Below, in pieces: positions 46,178 through 56,576 of a DNA stretch of 64,000 nucleotides. Position 1 is the stretch's first letter. Every line of letters starts with the position of its first letter. This DNA comes from Hypericum androsaemum (lineage: Eukaryota > Streptophyta > Magnoliopsida > Malpighiales > Hypericaceae), in assembly GCA_963995505.1 (NCBI GenBank), contig OZ023186.1, positions 5,518,001-5,582,000 on the forward strand, written 5' to 3'. The notes beneath the pieces were generated by a model that saw only the letters and a list, made by a program, of their open reading frames with translations, was not told where the DNA came from and ran no database searches. Position numbers and translations under genes: made by a program.

Positions 46178-47721
46178 TTAACGTCTCCTTGCAGCTGTTT
46201 CTCGCTGAGCGTTGAAGAAAACAGCTGCCACAGGGAGGCCAAGCCCGTTCTCCTCCGCGAACTTCCTCGTGTTGAACCCGTCCCTCGAGGAAGGAAGCTT
46301 GCTCACCGTCTGTCTCCCTTTCTGCTTGAAGAGGATGAACACGAACCTGTGGATTCCTATGTTTGGCCTTGGCATCTCATAGCTCAGCACTTCTTTTCCT
46401 GTTCCATTATCATAAAGGAAACAATTAAGGAATGAAAGTTCAATTTAAACAGATGTCTCGAGTTAAACTCACAAATATGTAGTTGTGTTTGATTGACTTA
46501 ACGAACATCTAGATATATTAGTAGTTTCGAAAACGATGAAAAGGGTCATTTTGCTTTTGGTTAGGACTATGAAGAATTGGAGATGTCACAATTCTTTTCC
46601 TGTTCCATTATCATAAAGGAAACAATTAAGGAAAAAAAGTTTTTTAGTTTGACTAGATGTCTCGAGTTCAATATACAAATGTATTTGATTGATTTAACGA
46701 GTATTTCAATACGAGGTAGTTTCGAGAAAGAAAAAAGGGTCATTTTGCTTTTGGGTCAGGACTAAGAAGAACAGGAGACATTACACTTCTCTTGGTGTAG
46801 TTTACCAAATCAGCAAGTTACTTTTGTGTTAGCAAATGTGGAAATTTAAGGTTGCCATTTTTATTGGAATTGAGCAATTAATTCATGAAGGAAGAGAAAT
46901 AATTTAATTGTTTCTAATTAAAACTTACCAAATGAGGCATCTGTGGTGCCTGGAATGTCAGTCACCACCCTGTGAGATTAGTCAAATCAGACCACAAAAG
47001 CCAGTGAGTCTCCATATGTATATACTTCCCATTACCATTTATGTTCTTTTCTTTTCTAAAAGCTGACGAAAAAAATGTGAAAAAGGCAAGCTTCACATTC
47101 TTTTAAAAAAATCATTTTCCTTTTACCAAAATATGCTATCAATTATCAGTACAAAATTAAATTATTCAGCTTGTTAGGACTTTTCTTTTGGTACCATTGC
47201 AAGTGCTCCCTGAGATATGGATCGCTAGGACCAGGAACATCAGGGTCTGTCATGACCTGCAAGAATGGAAGAAATTAACAAAAGAAAAAGATGCAAAATA
47301 TAATCTCAACTTCTCATAATTAGTCCCATACATTTAAGAAAACTAATTATCAATCCCAATTAAAACCTCCCCTTTATTAACCAAGTGATAAGGTTTTCAA
47401 GTCTTACAAACGTTAAAACACCGTCATTGGGAGAGCCGTCCCCTAACCAAGGTCCGATAGCATTCGACTAAATAGGGTACAATTGGAATGAAATGCATAG
47501 AGTGAGTGTATATATATATTTACCAGAGTGAAAAATGATTTCATGTCACCTCCATGGACCTCAACCTTAGGTTTCTGAGCAACAGCAGAAAGGAAGAGCT
47601 CATGGCCATTGTAAACCTGCTTGGAGCTGTAAGTGACAGCCATTTTCACACTTGGTGTGAAGTAATCAATCACATCTGTTATAACTCTCCCAACCACAAG
47701 TGGGTCTGAGGTTCTGGCCAT
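46178..47721 (-). CDS. TFL1/CENTRORADIALIS-like PEBP protein
   Basis: Four exons: 47721-47524 (198 nt), 47256-47195 (62 nt), 46969-46929 (41 nt) and 46398-46178 (221 nt), giving 173 residues. The 62/41-nt middle exons and all phases match the FT/TFL1 family. It starts [17 protein letters not shown] and ends [13 protein letters not shown], both TFL1/CEN-like. The His of LREHLQW (the FT-Tyr/TFL1-His switch site) and the Asp of SSRDGF place it with floral repressors. TFL1/CEN proteins act with 14-3-3 and FD-type bZIP factors to keep shoot meristems indeterminate. The next conserved pocket His of HLHW is Gln (CAA, exon 2), and intron 3 holds a duplicated acceptor. Otherwise intact. Confidence 0.95.
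46390..46790. repeat. Tandem duplication of about 200 bp in TFL1/CEN intron 3
   Basis: 46391-46590 and 46592-46788 share TTCTTTTCCTGTTCCATTAT, GATGTCTCGAGTT and GGGTCATTTTGCTTTTGG in the same order. Each copy carries the sequence of the exon 4 splice acceptor. Confidence 0.85.
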
Positions 47722-47875
47722 GTAGTTAAATGTAAATGACCCAAATTGAAGAAAATAGAAAGTTTGTGGTTCAAAAAGAAAATTTTAAGGCAATTAGAGA
47801 GGTAGTTGAAGTTGGGCTAGAGGTTGCAAGTAGTCACTTGTTGGTGGTGGATGGTGAAACATGGAAGAGGCCTTG

Positions 47876-47883
47876 TATTTATA
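47876..47883 (-). promoter_or_regulatory. TATA box of the TFL1/CEN gene
   Basis: TATAAATA on the minus strand, about 155 bp upstream of the ATG at 47721, a plausible distance for a core promoter. It is the only strong TATA in this short interval. Confidence 0.5.
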
Positions 47884-47956
47884 GTGGCGGGTGAGTTGAA
47901 CTTTTTGAAGGACTATTGGAATTGAGGCTCAAAGAAACTTACAATTAAATAATATA

Positions 47957-48635
47957 GGGAAAATTATCCTTAAGTTTTTCGTGTTTGCTTAAATATACTC
48001 AAAAGTCTCCCGTGTTTGAAAAATATACACCAAAATTTCCCGTGTTTGATTTTATTATACTCTCGGGTCCTTGGCTGACGTCATCTATTTTATTTTTTAT
48101 TTTAGTTATTGAGATGACCAAAATATCCTTAAAAATAAAAAAAAAGTCCACTTTCTTCCTCCCCGTGTCGCCGACGAGCCTTTTTTCCTCCTCTTGCTCT
48201 GAATCCTTTGAAATTGTAAGTTCATCCCCAACCTCATCCAAATCGAAACCTAATTGACAGTTCATCCCCAACCTCGTCCAAATCAAATTCCTTTCTTGTT
48301 TTGGTTTCTGGGCCCTCCCCAAGTTCAGATCGATCCTCGCCTCCTGCTCCTACGAATGCCAGGTCATCGTCTGGAAGGAGGTGAACCCTAACGAGTGGGA
48401 CAGTGAGAAATCACAGGGTAGAAGAACAAAAGCGAGGAAGGAGATGAAAAAAAAATTTCAAGGGTATTTCTTTCATTTCAATGTCAAAAAATGAAAAAAA
48501 AATCAAAGATGACATCAGCGAGGGACCCGAAAGTATAATAAAATCAAACACGGGAGACTTTGGCATATATTTTTCAAACAATGGAGACTTTTGAATATAT
48601 TTAAATAAATACGGGAGACTTGAGAGTAATTTTCC
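47957..48635. mobile_element. Long-TIR element D in the TFL1/CEN upstream region
   Basis: The ends 47957-48085 and about 48510-48635 are inverted partners, reading GGGAAAATTATCCTTAAGT... and GGAAAATTACTCTCAAGTCT on the opposite strand. They share TCGGGTCC and TTTTATTATACT(C/T)TCGGGTC blocks. It belongs to the same family as element C. The TSD is not clear. No gene is recognised inside. It starts 236 bp upstream of the TFL1/CEN ATG. Confidence 0.7.
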
Positions 48636-49258
48636 AATATTATGAAGTGGGGTCACCAAAAAGGGAAGAATTTTGGTGTTTAATTGGCTGGGAAGTAACT
48701 TGGGAATATGCCCACCGTAGGTTAAAATATTAATTGGGAGCACGATCATAAAGCAGGAATGTAGCGTGTTAAGAACTTGTTTTCTTTTTCTCTCTTTTTT
48801 TTTTCGGTTTTCAGTAGCCGACAATTGAATTCTCAGTTGATTGACGGGTGGGGTTAATTGTAAGTTTAGACTTACTTATCGAATCATAGATTCAATCTCA
48901 AGAACACATTCGATACTTATTAACTTGACTAATTCAGATCGAGTCAAATATAATTTTTATATAATGACAAAAATCTTCTAACAAAGTATTTCTTAAGACT
49001 CGGTTAAATCTGATGTAAGTGTTAGTTGTTTTACTGCTAATTAGATTCAACTCAAAGGCCTTTTTTTTCTTCTTGTAAATAAAGGCCTTTAAGTGAGAGT
49101 TCTAGCTAATTCCAATTCATAGTCCAAAAATAATTTGCATCCACTTCTTCAAAACAGTCTCACTGCGTCCATTTACAACCTGTTTTTTAAATGAGAGTTC
49201 TAGCAGTTGTTGATGCGCTGTTCTCAATTTGCATTTGAACACTTTTCTTTAGAACTTG
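48636..49258. other. Intergenic
   Basis: AT-rich, nothing recognised. Confidence 0.4.
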
Positions 49259-49274
49259 AGATCCCAACATTTTT

Positions 49275-49398
49275 TTTGTTAGGTCCTTGTAGATACCTGT
49301 AGGTTTTCTTTGTTATTTTTTCTCTTTGGTTGTAACTTTTTGTTTCTGTTTCTGTCTTTCTTTGTTCTTTAATAAAGCATTTTACTTATCCAAAAAAA
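49275..49398 (+). mobile_element. 5'-truncated LINE/retroposon end, 124 bp
   Basis: A short T-rich 3' UTR-like sequence containing TTGTAACTTTTTGTTTCTG, AATAAAGC and a terminal A8. It is flanked by a perfect 16-bp duplication AGATCCCAACATTTTT (49259-49274 and 49399-49414). The tail resembles the 3' end of the half-LINE at 45.8 kb, so it is probably a dead-on-arrival LINE copy. Confidence 0.8.
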
Positions 49399-49414
49399 AG
49401 ATCCCAACATTTTT

Positions 49415-50526
49415 CTCGTATTAGTGTGTATTTTGAAGGATGTTGCTCTTCTCTTGTGATGAACTCTACAATAATTGTTCCTTAATAAAAATCCTATAAC
49501 TAGATATTTGAACAATCCGTTAATAATCAACTAACAGATTTTAAAAACTGCAACCAAACTATGGACTTCCAGTTCCGTTAGAAGTTTTTTTGCTTTATCC
49601 GAACACTGAACAGGTAGATTCAGGAGTTCACAAACCATGACCAGAGATAAGCTATTCGGTGCCATAATGTAGAATAGTTATACATTAAGAAACCTGAAAT
49701 AGAATTAAGATACTCCGGCACTATTATCTATAAAATGGTTATTTGGGCATAAAAATATGGCCCATAAGCATTCCCAATCTATATTACTTAGATTCTTCTC
49801 CAAAAAAAAATCTATAATACTTAGATTAAGTGAAAATAATTATTCTAGCTTAATCAAGATGTTTGAAGTTCGAACTACCAGGAATGCAAGGGCTCGAAAT
49901 ATTTGTTTGTAGAGTTTTGCAAACTCCAACTTAACCAATGGTTCCAAACAAAAACTTTGATTAACTCACATCAGTTATTCTAATTTAACTAAAATGTTTG
50001 GAGTTCGAGTAATTGAGAATGCAAAAGTGCAAAATCTTTTTTATGAGAGATTTGTCACCTTTTCAACATCCTATTCGACTCGAATTTAGATTAGTCAGAC
50101 CAAATTCGGATATTGTGTGATTTCAAAAAATATATATAATAATTGCTTTCTACCAAAAAAGACCTAAAATAGTTACTATTAGGAGCAACTTTTTTTGCCT
50201 TTTCCCGAGGGAGACTACTAGTAGCAAAGTACCTGGATGCCCTGGAAGTTTGAATGGTGCTCTCTCTGGTGGTTACACTATGTAGGGGCCAAAAGTAATC
50301 GGCAGTTCACTTACTTGATGTAGCCTATGCCTTTTATAGCACAGAAGGGCTTTTCCTCTTGTAGTAGCTTTTTCTTGGCCTTCTTCTTCTTCCATCACCT
50401 CATAGCTAGCTTTTCAATAGACTGTCATTGTTTGTTCTTTGGATGGGTAAAAAGGGTGAAGAGTTTTTTTTAAGGGTCAAAAAAAGGGTGAAGAGTGATA
50501 ATACTTTCTTGGTATCTTTTTATATT
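49415..50526. other. Intergenic
   Basis: AT-rich, no gene or element recognised. Confidence 0.4.
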
Positions 50527-50660
50527 TAGAAAAAATTCAATTTAGCACCATGTAGTTTGATCAATTTTCACATTGGTCCTATAGTTTAAAACACATAAAA
50601 TGCATACTTGTGGTTTGTTTAACCTGACACTTGGCAACTCAGGCTGCCCGGACATCTAGC
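50527..50660 (+). repeat. Single-ended TIR-like repeat, related to 60498-60640
   Basis: Shares the series AAAAAATTCAATTTAGCACCA, TCAATTTTCACAT, TTTAAAAC(A/G)CATAAAA and TGACACTTGGC(A/C)ACTC with 60498-60640. Its start resembles the TIRs of elements B and E. No inverted partner is seen nearby. Confidence 0.55.
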
Positions 50661-50845
50661 ATCAAATACAGTTATTTTTTTGCTGACATGGCATGCCAGC
50701 TTAGCAAATGTGATAAATATTTGTTCGATTTTTTTTGCATGATTCAAAGGTTGTACCAACTTATCTAGATTAGTTGGTAAAATAACTATCAAGACATCAG
50801 TTTTTAAAAATAAAGCAGCAAGTACATGTGGGCATGTGGCCCATG

Positions 50846-51482
50846 TGTTGGATATTTTCAAAGCTACTATGAGAAGGGGTGTCCCGGGGGCGAAACCCCC
50901 GTCCAAAATTATGGGATCGACCTGCCAAAACAGGTCGCGGGGGTAGCGCCCCCTGCCTAAATGGTACGCGTTATTTGAATTCCAAAGAGTTGGCGACCGC
51001 CAGTTGATTGACGCCCGCCAGTTAATTGGCAACCACAAGTCTGCTCGGACAGATTAAAAAATGGCATCCCTTGTGTTTAAACTCAAAGGATGTGTACCAA
51101 TCCGTCAGCTACCATTGAATCTCATTGCTTGAAACTCTTTGGTGATGTAGAGGCACGTTTAGTGATGCTAATCCTCTATATAAAGTGGCAAATAATTCTC
51201 CTACAAAATTTAATATTTCCTAACCTTTCTTACATACTTTTTCTATAAAGCATCATCAGATTTTTGATTGTATATTTTTGGTCGGGTCAAGGTAGTACAA
51301 ACTTTGAACTCGACGACGGTGTGAGGTTTCATTGTATTCTGACGACAAAATTTTACAGACCCGTTGTACTCGTGGTTTAATCCAGAGGGTCGAAATATTT
51401 GTTTGAAATAATCCTTTAAGGATCCTTGAAGTCGGCGAAACCAAATTCATATTCTCATCATCCAATATTTTTTTTCCCAACA
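50846..51482 (+). mobile_element. Solo LTR, 637 bp
   Basis: Begins TGTTGG and ends CCAACA, the usual inverted LTR termini. Flanks are CCATG (50841-50845) and CTATG (51483-51487), a 5-bp TSD with one mismatch. A TATA-like CTCTATATAAAG lies at about 51172-51183. No internal retroelement coding sequence accompanies it, so it is best explained by LTR-LTR recombination. Confidence 0.65.
50880..50962 (+). repeat. Three consecutive GC-rich hairpins in the solo LTR
   Basis: CGGGGGCGAAACCCCCG, CGACCTGCCAAAACAGGTCG and GCGGGGGTAGCGCCCCCTGC follow each other within about 83 bp of otherwise AT-rich sequence. Confidence 0.8.
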
Positions 51483-51487
51483 CTATG

Positions 51488-52033
51488 TTTTATCATTATG
51501 AACCTTCTTTTTTTGGGAAAGATATGAACCTTCTTTCAATTAGTTTTATGTGAGGCACATTTCCTCTGGCTATTAAGAGATACATTTCCCAAGTTTTACC
51601 CTTTACTAGTTTTGCTAGGGTAGCTAGCTAGTTAAGTGCAGATTTCGTTGAGACTGATATGAAATTTTGTCAGAAAATACATTTACAAATATATTTTTCT
51701 ATTTCGTTTTAATTTGTTAAAAGTTGTGTTGTTAAAAGCTAACATGTCCTGGAGAGAATAAGAATTAACCAATAATTAGGCATACTTTATCAAAGAGCAC
51801 GAGGAGTATAAAGTAACTCCACAACAATTAAAATTACAAGTTCCTTTGGTGTCTTATCAGATTAAAAAAGATTACTTCTCAACCTACTTGTTCCAAATTT
51901 GGTTGCTATTTTGTGGATTTCCAATTATGGAAGCCCAGACACCTTCCTTTTTTCTCTTATTTCCGCCATGGACCACATGGGTTTGACAATGTACTTTAGT
52001 ATACTTTATACCATTTTTAGTTAGGTTATGTCA
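51488..52033. other. Intergenic
   Basis: AT-rich, nothing recognised. Confidence 0.4.
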
Positions 52034-52042
52034 AAGTGTCTT

Positions 52043-53616
52043 GGAAAAAGTTTACATAAGTACTCTATAGTATTTTCGATTATCATTTGGGCACCCTGTG
52101 GTTTAAAAATAATAGAACCGGTTCAATTTATTTCAATTTTTATCACTCAAGTCTACCCAACCCGGTTCTCCCATTTTTTCACAAAACGACGTTGTCTGAG
52201 CACTTATGTGGACCGCCACGTGAGTTTGACCCAGATTAAGTTGTTGTTGACATGTCAATAGATAAATTACCATATCAGTACCAAATTTGTTTATTATTTT
52301 TTTTAAAACCTTATCCTCCCCTCTCTCATTCTCTCTCTTCGTTCATCTTCAACCTCCCATCTCCCAAGCTTCTTCTTCTTCAACCTCCACTCAACAAACA
52401 AAACACCCAATATCAAACACCAAAAATCGAGAAAATTTAATTCTCCATCTTAACCAAATCACGCGGCAATGAGACCCAAATAAACCCAACAAGAACCCAA
52501 ATCCTAACTCCTTGAGAAATCCCAATTCAATATCAAGAACTAACTCTTCCAAGTAGTTACCGAAGCTTGTCCTTCTGTTCTCCAACTCAGCCCCCTCCAA
52601 GCCAACTGGTACTTGTTCTTCTCCTACAAAAACTGAAAAAACCCAATAATCAACACACACAATCCATCAATACTAAACTTACCCACATGGTAGAACCACA
52701 AAGTTGGAACTTTAATCCAGTGCCCAGAAATGCACAATCTACCGATACTAATCGGCAAAACCACAAAAATTTAAAATTTCACACTTTAAAGGGATGAGCT
52801 TATCTAAGACAGTAGCCTGGAACGAGGAGCGAGGAGGGATTGAAATCTCGCCTGGAACTACTTCGACCAGGCGCCACCGGAGAGTCACGAGGTACTTCCC
52901 TCCTTATCCCTAACCAGACCCAGTCCTCGGCACCCAGAGCAAGGGGATAAACTCTAAGTTAGATTTGGGAGACTGGCCGCCGTCGAAGATGCACTCCTCC
53001 AGGTATCTGTGGGCTCAGGTCTCTTGCTTTCCAATGATCTCTGTGGTTTGCTTGGAGATGCAATTGGGCCATGGATCTGCACCCATGGATCTGTGGTTTC
53101 CTTAAGGGGTCTCTCAATGAAGGTGGGAAGTGAGGTGGGCAAGCGAAGGTGGTTAGGAATTAATGGTGGTGGTGGTCGGAATTTCAGCTTGAAGGAAGAT
53201 CCTACAAGGGAAACAATGAGGACCTCTAAGAGTTTGGTAGAGAGAGAATTTCAGGAGCGGAAAAAGGTCTACGAAAGTCATGTGATTTTGAGATCTATTT
53301 ACATAGATGGCGATTGGGTGGGGTTGGTATGGCTTCGAAAATTAGTAGGGATTTTTAAATTTTTTTAAAAAATTAGGTACTATTTTGATAATTTAACCAC
53401 TTGACACGTCAGCAACAACATAATCCGGGTCAAACTCACGTGGCGGTCCACGTAAGCGTCCAGACGACGTCGTTTTGTCAAAAAATGGGTGAACCGGGTT
53501 GGGTAGAATTAAGTGATAAAAATTAAAATAAGTTGGACCGATTCTATCGTTTTTAAACCACAAAGTACCCAAGTAATAATCGGAGATACCACATGATACG
53601 TATGTGGACTTTTTTT
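52043..53616. mobile_element. Long-TIR element E, Mutator-like
   Basis: TIRs of about 250 bp (52043-52300 and about 53365-53616) share ACCGCCACGTGAGTTTGACC and CTACCCAACCCGGTTC. A perfect 9-bp TSD AAGTGTCTT lies at 52034-52042 and 53617-53625. The interior has coding-like sequence of moderate GC (about 52800-53250), but I recognise no family and no transposase. It belongs to the same terminal family as B and F (GGAAAAAGTTTACAT start). Confidence 0.88.
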
Positions 53617-53625
53617 AAGTGTCTT

Positions 53626-54028
53626 TGACCCAATATTACAAGACGTAAGAAGAAGATTTAACGAAGTTTCAGAGTTTAACATTGGTGCAAATATTTATCC
53701 TTACAAAAAGGTTAAGTGATTAAAAGGAACTTGTATTTTAGTAAATATAATTTTAAACTTGATTAAACACAATTAGATAAGTGGTGAAAGATTTGTTATA
53801 GTTTAAACAAGAGGTCTCGAATTCGAGTCTTTAAGAATTTAATACTGTTAAATACTTGTTGGGAGAGAGCTTTTCCACTTTTTAAAGATCCTACCCGGTT
53901 CGAACTTAAATTAGTCACCCCAGTAAGTGTCTGAATACCATGTGATAAATAATCAATTCGAGAAATTTGATTGTGCTCGACTTTGAATTTAGTTGATACC
54001 CTTAGGTGTAGCAATTATTGATACAGTA
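53626..54028. other. Intergenic
   Basis: AT-rich, nothing recognised. Confidence 0.4.
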
Positions 54029-54037
54029 AAAAATAAA

Positions 54038-54812
54038 GGTAAAAGTCCACTTAAATACCCTGTGGTTTCACCCTTTGACACACCACTACCTCGTGGTTTG
54101 TAAAAGTCCACTTAAATACCCTGTGGTTTCACCCTTTGACACACCACTACCTCGTGGTTTGTAAAAGTCTACTTAAATACCCTGTGGTTTCACCCTTTGA
54201 CACACCACTACCTCGTGATTTTATTTTCTCTGACCAGGTGACAAAAGTTTCCTCTAGTTGACAACCAAGTGACAGTTTTTTAACTGTGGTTAGATTAATA
54301 TATCTTGATATTTATATGGCACGCCACCTCACCATGTGATGCCACATCATCCTTTTACATTATTAAAAAGATTTTTTAATACCAATTAACCCCAATTTTA
54401 GAGACAAAAGGACAAATAAATGAATAAATTAACAAAAGAAACATCAATTTCACAATCGCTGTCATATCCTCTACGTCGTTTATTTGTCCTTTTGTCTCTA
54501 AAATTGGGGTTAATTGGTATTTAAAAAATCTTTTTAAATATATTTTAATAATGTAAAAGGATGATGTGGCATCACATGGTGAAGTGGCGTGCCATATAAA
54601 TATCAAAATATATTAATCTAACCACAGTTAAAAAAATGTCACTTGGTTGTCAACTAGAGGAAACTTTTTTCACCTGGTCAGAGAAAATAAAACCACGAGG
54701 TAGTGGTGTGTCAAAGGGTGAAACCACAGGGTATTTAAGTGGACTTTTACAAACCACGAGGTAGTAGTGTGTCAAAGGGTGAAACCACAGGGTATTTAAG
54801 TGGACTTTTACC
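54038..54812. mobile_element. Foldback element F with 61-bp tandem repeats in its arms
   Basis: Nearly the whole 775 bp is an inverted repeat: arms of about 360 bp with a loop of about 58 bp (54421-54478). The outer arms consist of a 61-bp tandem unit starting TAAAAGTCCACTTAAATACC, about three copies on the left (54040, 54101, 54162) and two on the right. A perfect 9-bp TSD AAAAATAAA lies at 54029-54037 and 54813-54821. There is no coding capacity. Confidence 0.9.
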
Positions 54813-54822
54813 AAAAATAAAT

Positions 54823-55324
54823 GGGTAAATTGCTCTCAGGTCTCTAGTCTATAGTAAAATTATCTCTAGGGTCCCTACTTTTTTAAAAATTATTTAGTCG
54901 TCCCAACTTTATCTGAAAATATTGGTCTCGGGTCCCTGGATGATATCAGCACTCTTTTTTTCATGTGAAATGACTTTTATACCCCTTAGACAAAAAAACA
55001 AAAATTTATCTCCTTCCACCGAAGAACACGAAGAACATCAAGTATCCAACCCAGAATTCAACCTCCGAAATTGCTTCTTCATCTCTATTAACATCCCCCC
55101 AAACTCAAACAAAAAATTCAAAATCCAAATCGAAACCCTAATTCCCCCGATTAGAAATTCAAAATTTGTAGGGTCGAGGGTAGGGTATGGGTCTAACTCC
55201 AAAAACTATGATATGGGTAGGGTCCTACCAATACCCTACCCGACCCTACCCATTGCCATCCCTAAAAAGCAGGGACCCTAGAAGTAATTTCACTATAGAC
55301 CAAGGACCTAAGGGCAATTTACCT
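54823..55324. mobile_element. Long-TIR element G, abutting element F
   Basis: The ends 54823-54890 and 55258-55324 are inverted partners (GGGTAAATTGCTCTCAGGTC and, on the other strand, AGGTAAATTGCCCTTAGGTC). A perfect 9-bp TSD AAAATAAAT lies at 54814-54822 and 55325-55333; its left copy overlaps the right TSD of element F. The ends resemble those of element A. No gene is recognised inside. Confidence 0.85.
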
Positions 55325-55333
55325 AAAATAAAT

Positions 55334-56576
55334 TCCACTAATGAGATTCCCCCTCACCCATTTAATGCCAGATTGTCTAGCATTTTGTTGAGTCGTGGAG
55401 GAGTTTTGATGGTCGCCACGTGGGTTCTTATCTTACAAGTTTATTATTTATTTCTCTCAAGGTCAGCTTAATCAAGCTGGAAATAGTTAGCTATAAGAAG
55501 TATTAAATTCGAAAGAACTTTCTCGATTTGGTAATTTTCTTCTTTTGGTAGGAAAAAAGGAAGTTCCATTGTTACTGTAAATTGTATGCACGTCGAAAAG
55601 ATATATTCTCCACGTCCTGTAAAGTTGGACGATCAAGAAGGAGTATCACAATTTAAAGAAAAAGCCTATAGTGATTAAAACACTTTTTTTGGTGATACAT
55701 TTTTTTTGGGGTGTAAATTGTGGTATTCTCTCGTACCCAATTTAGAGAGCAACTCTTTTTTTGATGGTGTATATTTATTATCACCCGTCCTCTTCATAAC
55801 AACTCGGATAAACCAAATTATACGTGTCGTTGAATTATATATGTTTTAATTTTACACTAAAAAAATGTATGATCACCCAAATTTCAGTGGAATCTCTTGC
55901 ATCTTGCAACTAAATGCCTAATCGTATAAGATCAGTGCTAATTTTTTCTGCAAAAAGGATCGGAGATAATAATGCATGTGGGTAAAAAAGGTGATTGCCC
56001 AATTAAATAGTCAACAAAATGTTGCCATTGGCAGCTTTAAAACATACATTTAGGGACTAACATCTGCAGAATCCCTATATCTGCAATGACAATACACACT
56101 GTTAAAATATTGACTATATGCAGTTCATCACAAGTATTATAGTCGGCAATCCTTAGATCTTGCAGAGTTCCTACAACTAGACCGGTCTCGAGTTCGACTT
56201 GCAGGTTGGCATGATAAAAGAAGGGCATTCTCAGGTCTTCTATCCGAAATCAATCGAAAACAAAGGTTTCGGTTACAAGACAGTATAGAAGCCATTTACA
56301 AAATCTGTTTTCGGATGGATCTTGTTGATCTATAACTGTTGGTGCAATGCCTAATCTTACTATTATAGTCAACAATCCTTAGATCTTGTAGTGGTTGAGA
56401 ACATCAGGTGTAAAAGCCAAATTGCACAAAGGAATGCACCAAACTCATTTAAGATCCGAAACGTGAGAGTAGCAGTTCGCGGATACAAAGACAAACGTAC
56501 CGATCAGGCTTCAAAGTGGTACAACATACAGATACATCAAGGTCAATGAAATTAAGAAGGCGAAAGCATCCTTTCA
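55334..56576. other. Intergenic, 3' side of the BUBR1/MAD3 gene
   Basis: AT-rich. A word of about 25 bp containing CAATCCTTAGATCTTG is repeated at about 56145 and 56372. It probably includes the BUBR1 3' UTR near its right end. No coding region is supported. Confidence 0.4.

Noticed and set aside
53009..53368. 119-codon open frame inside element E
   Set aside because: No recognisable domain, and it runs into the TIR; kept only as possible cargo.
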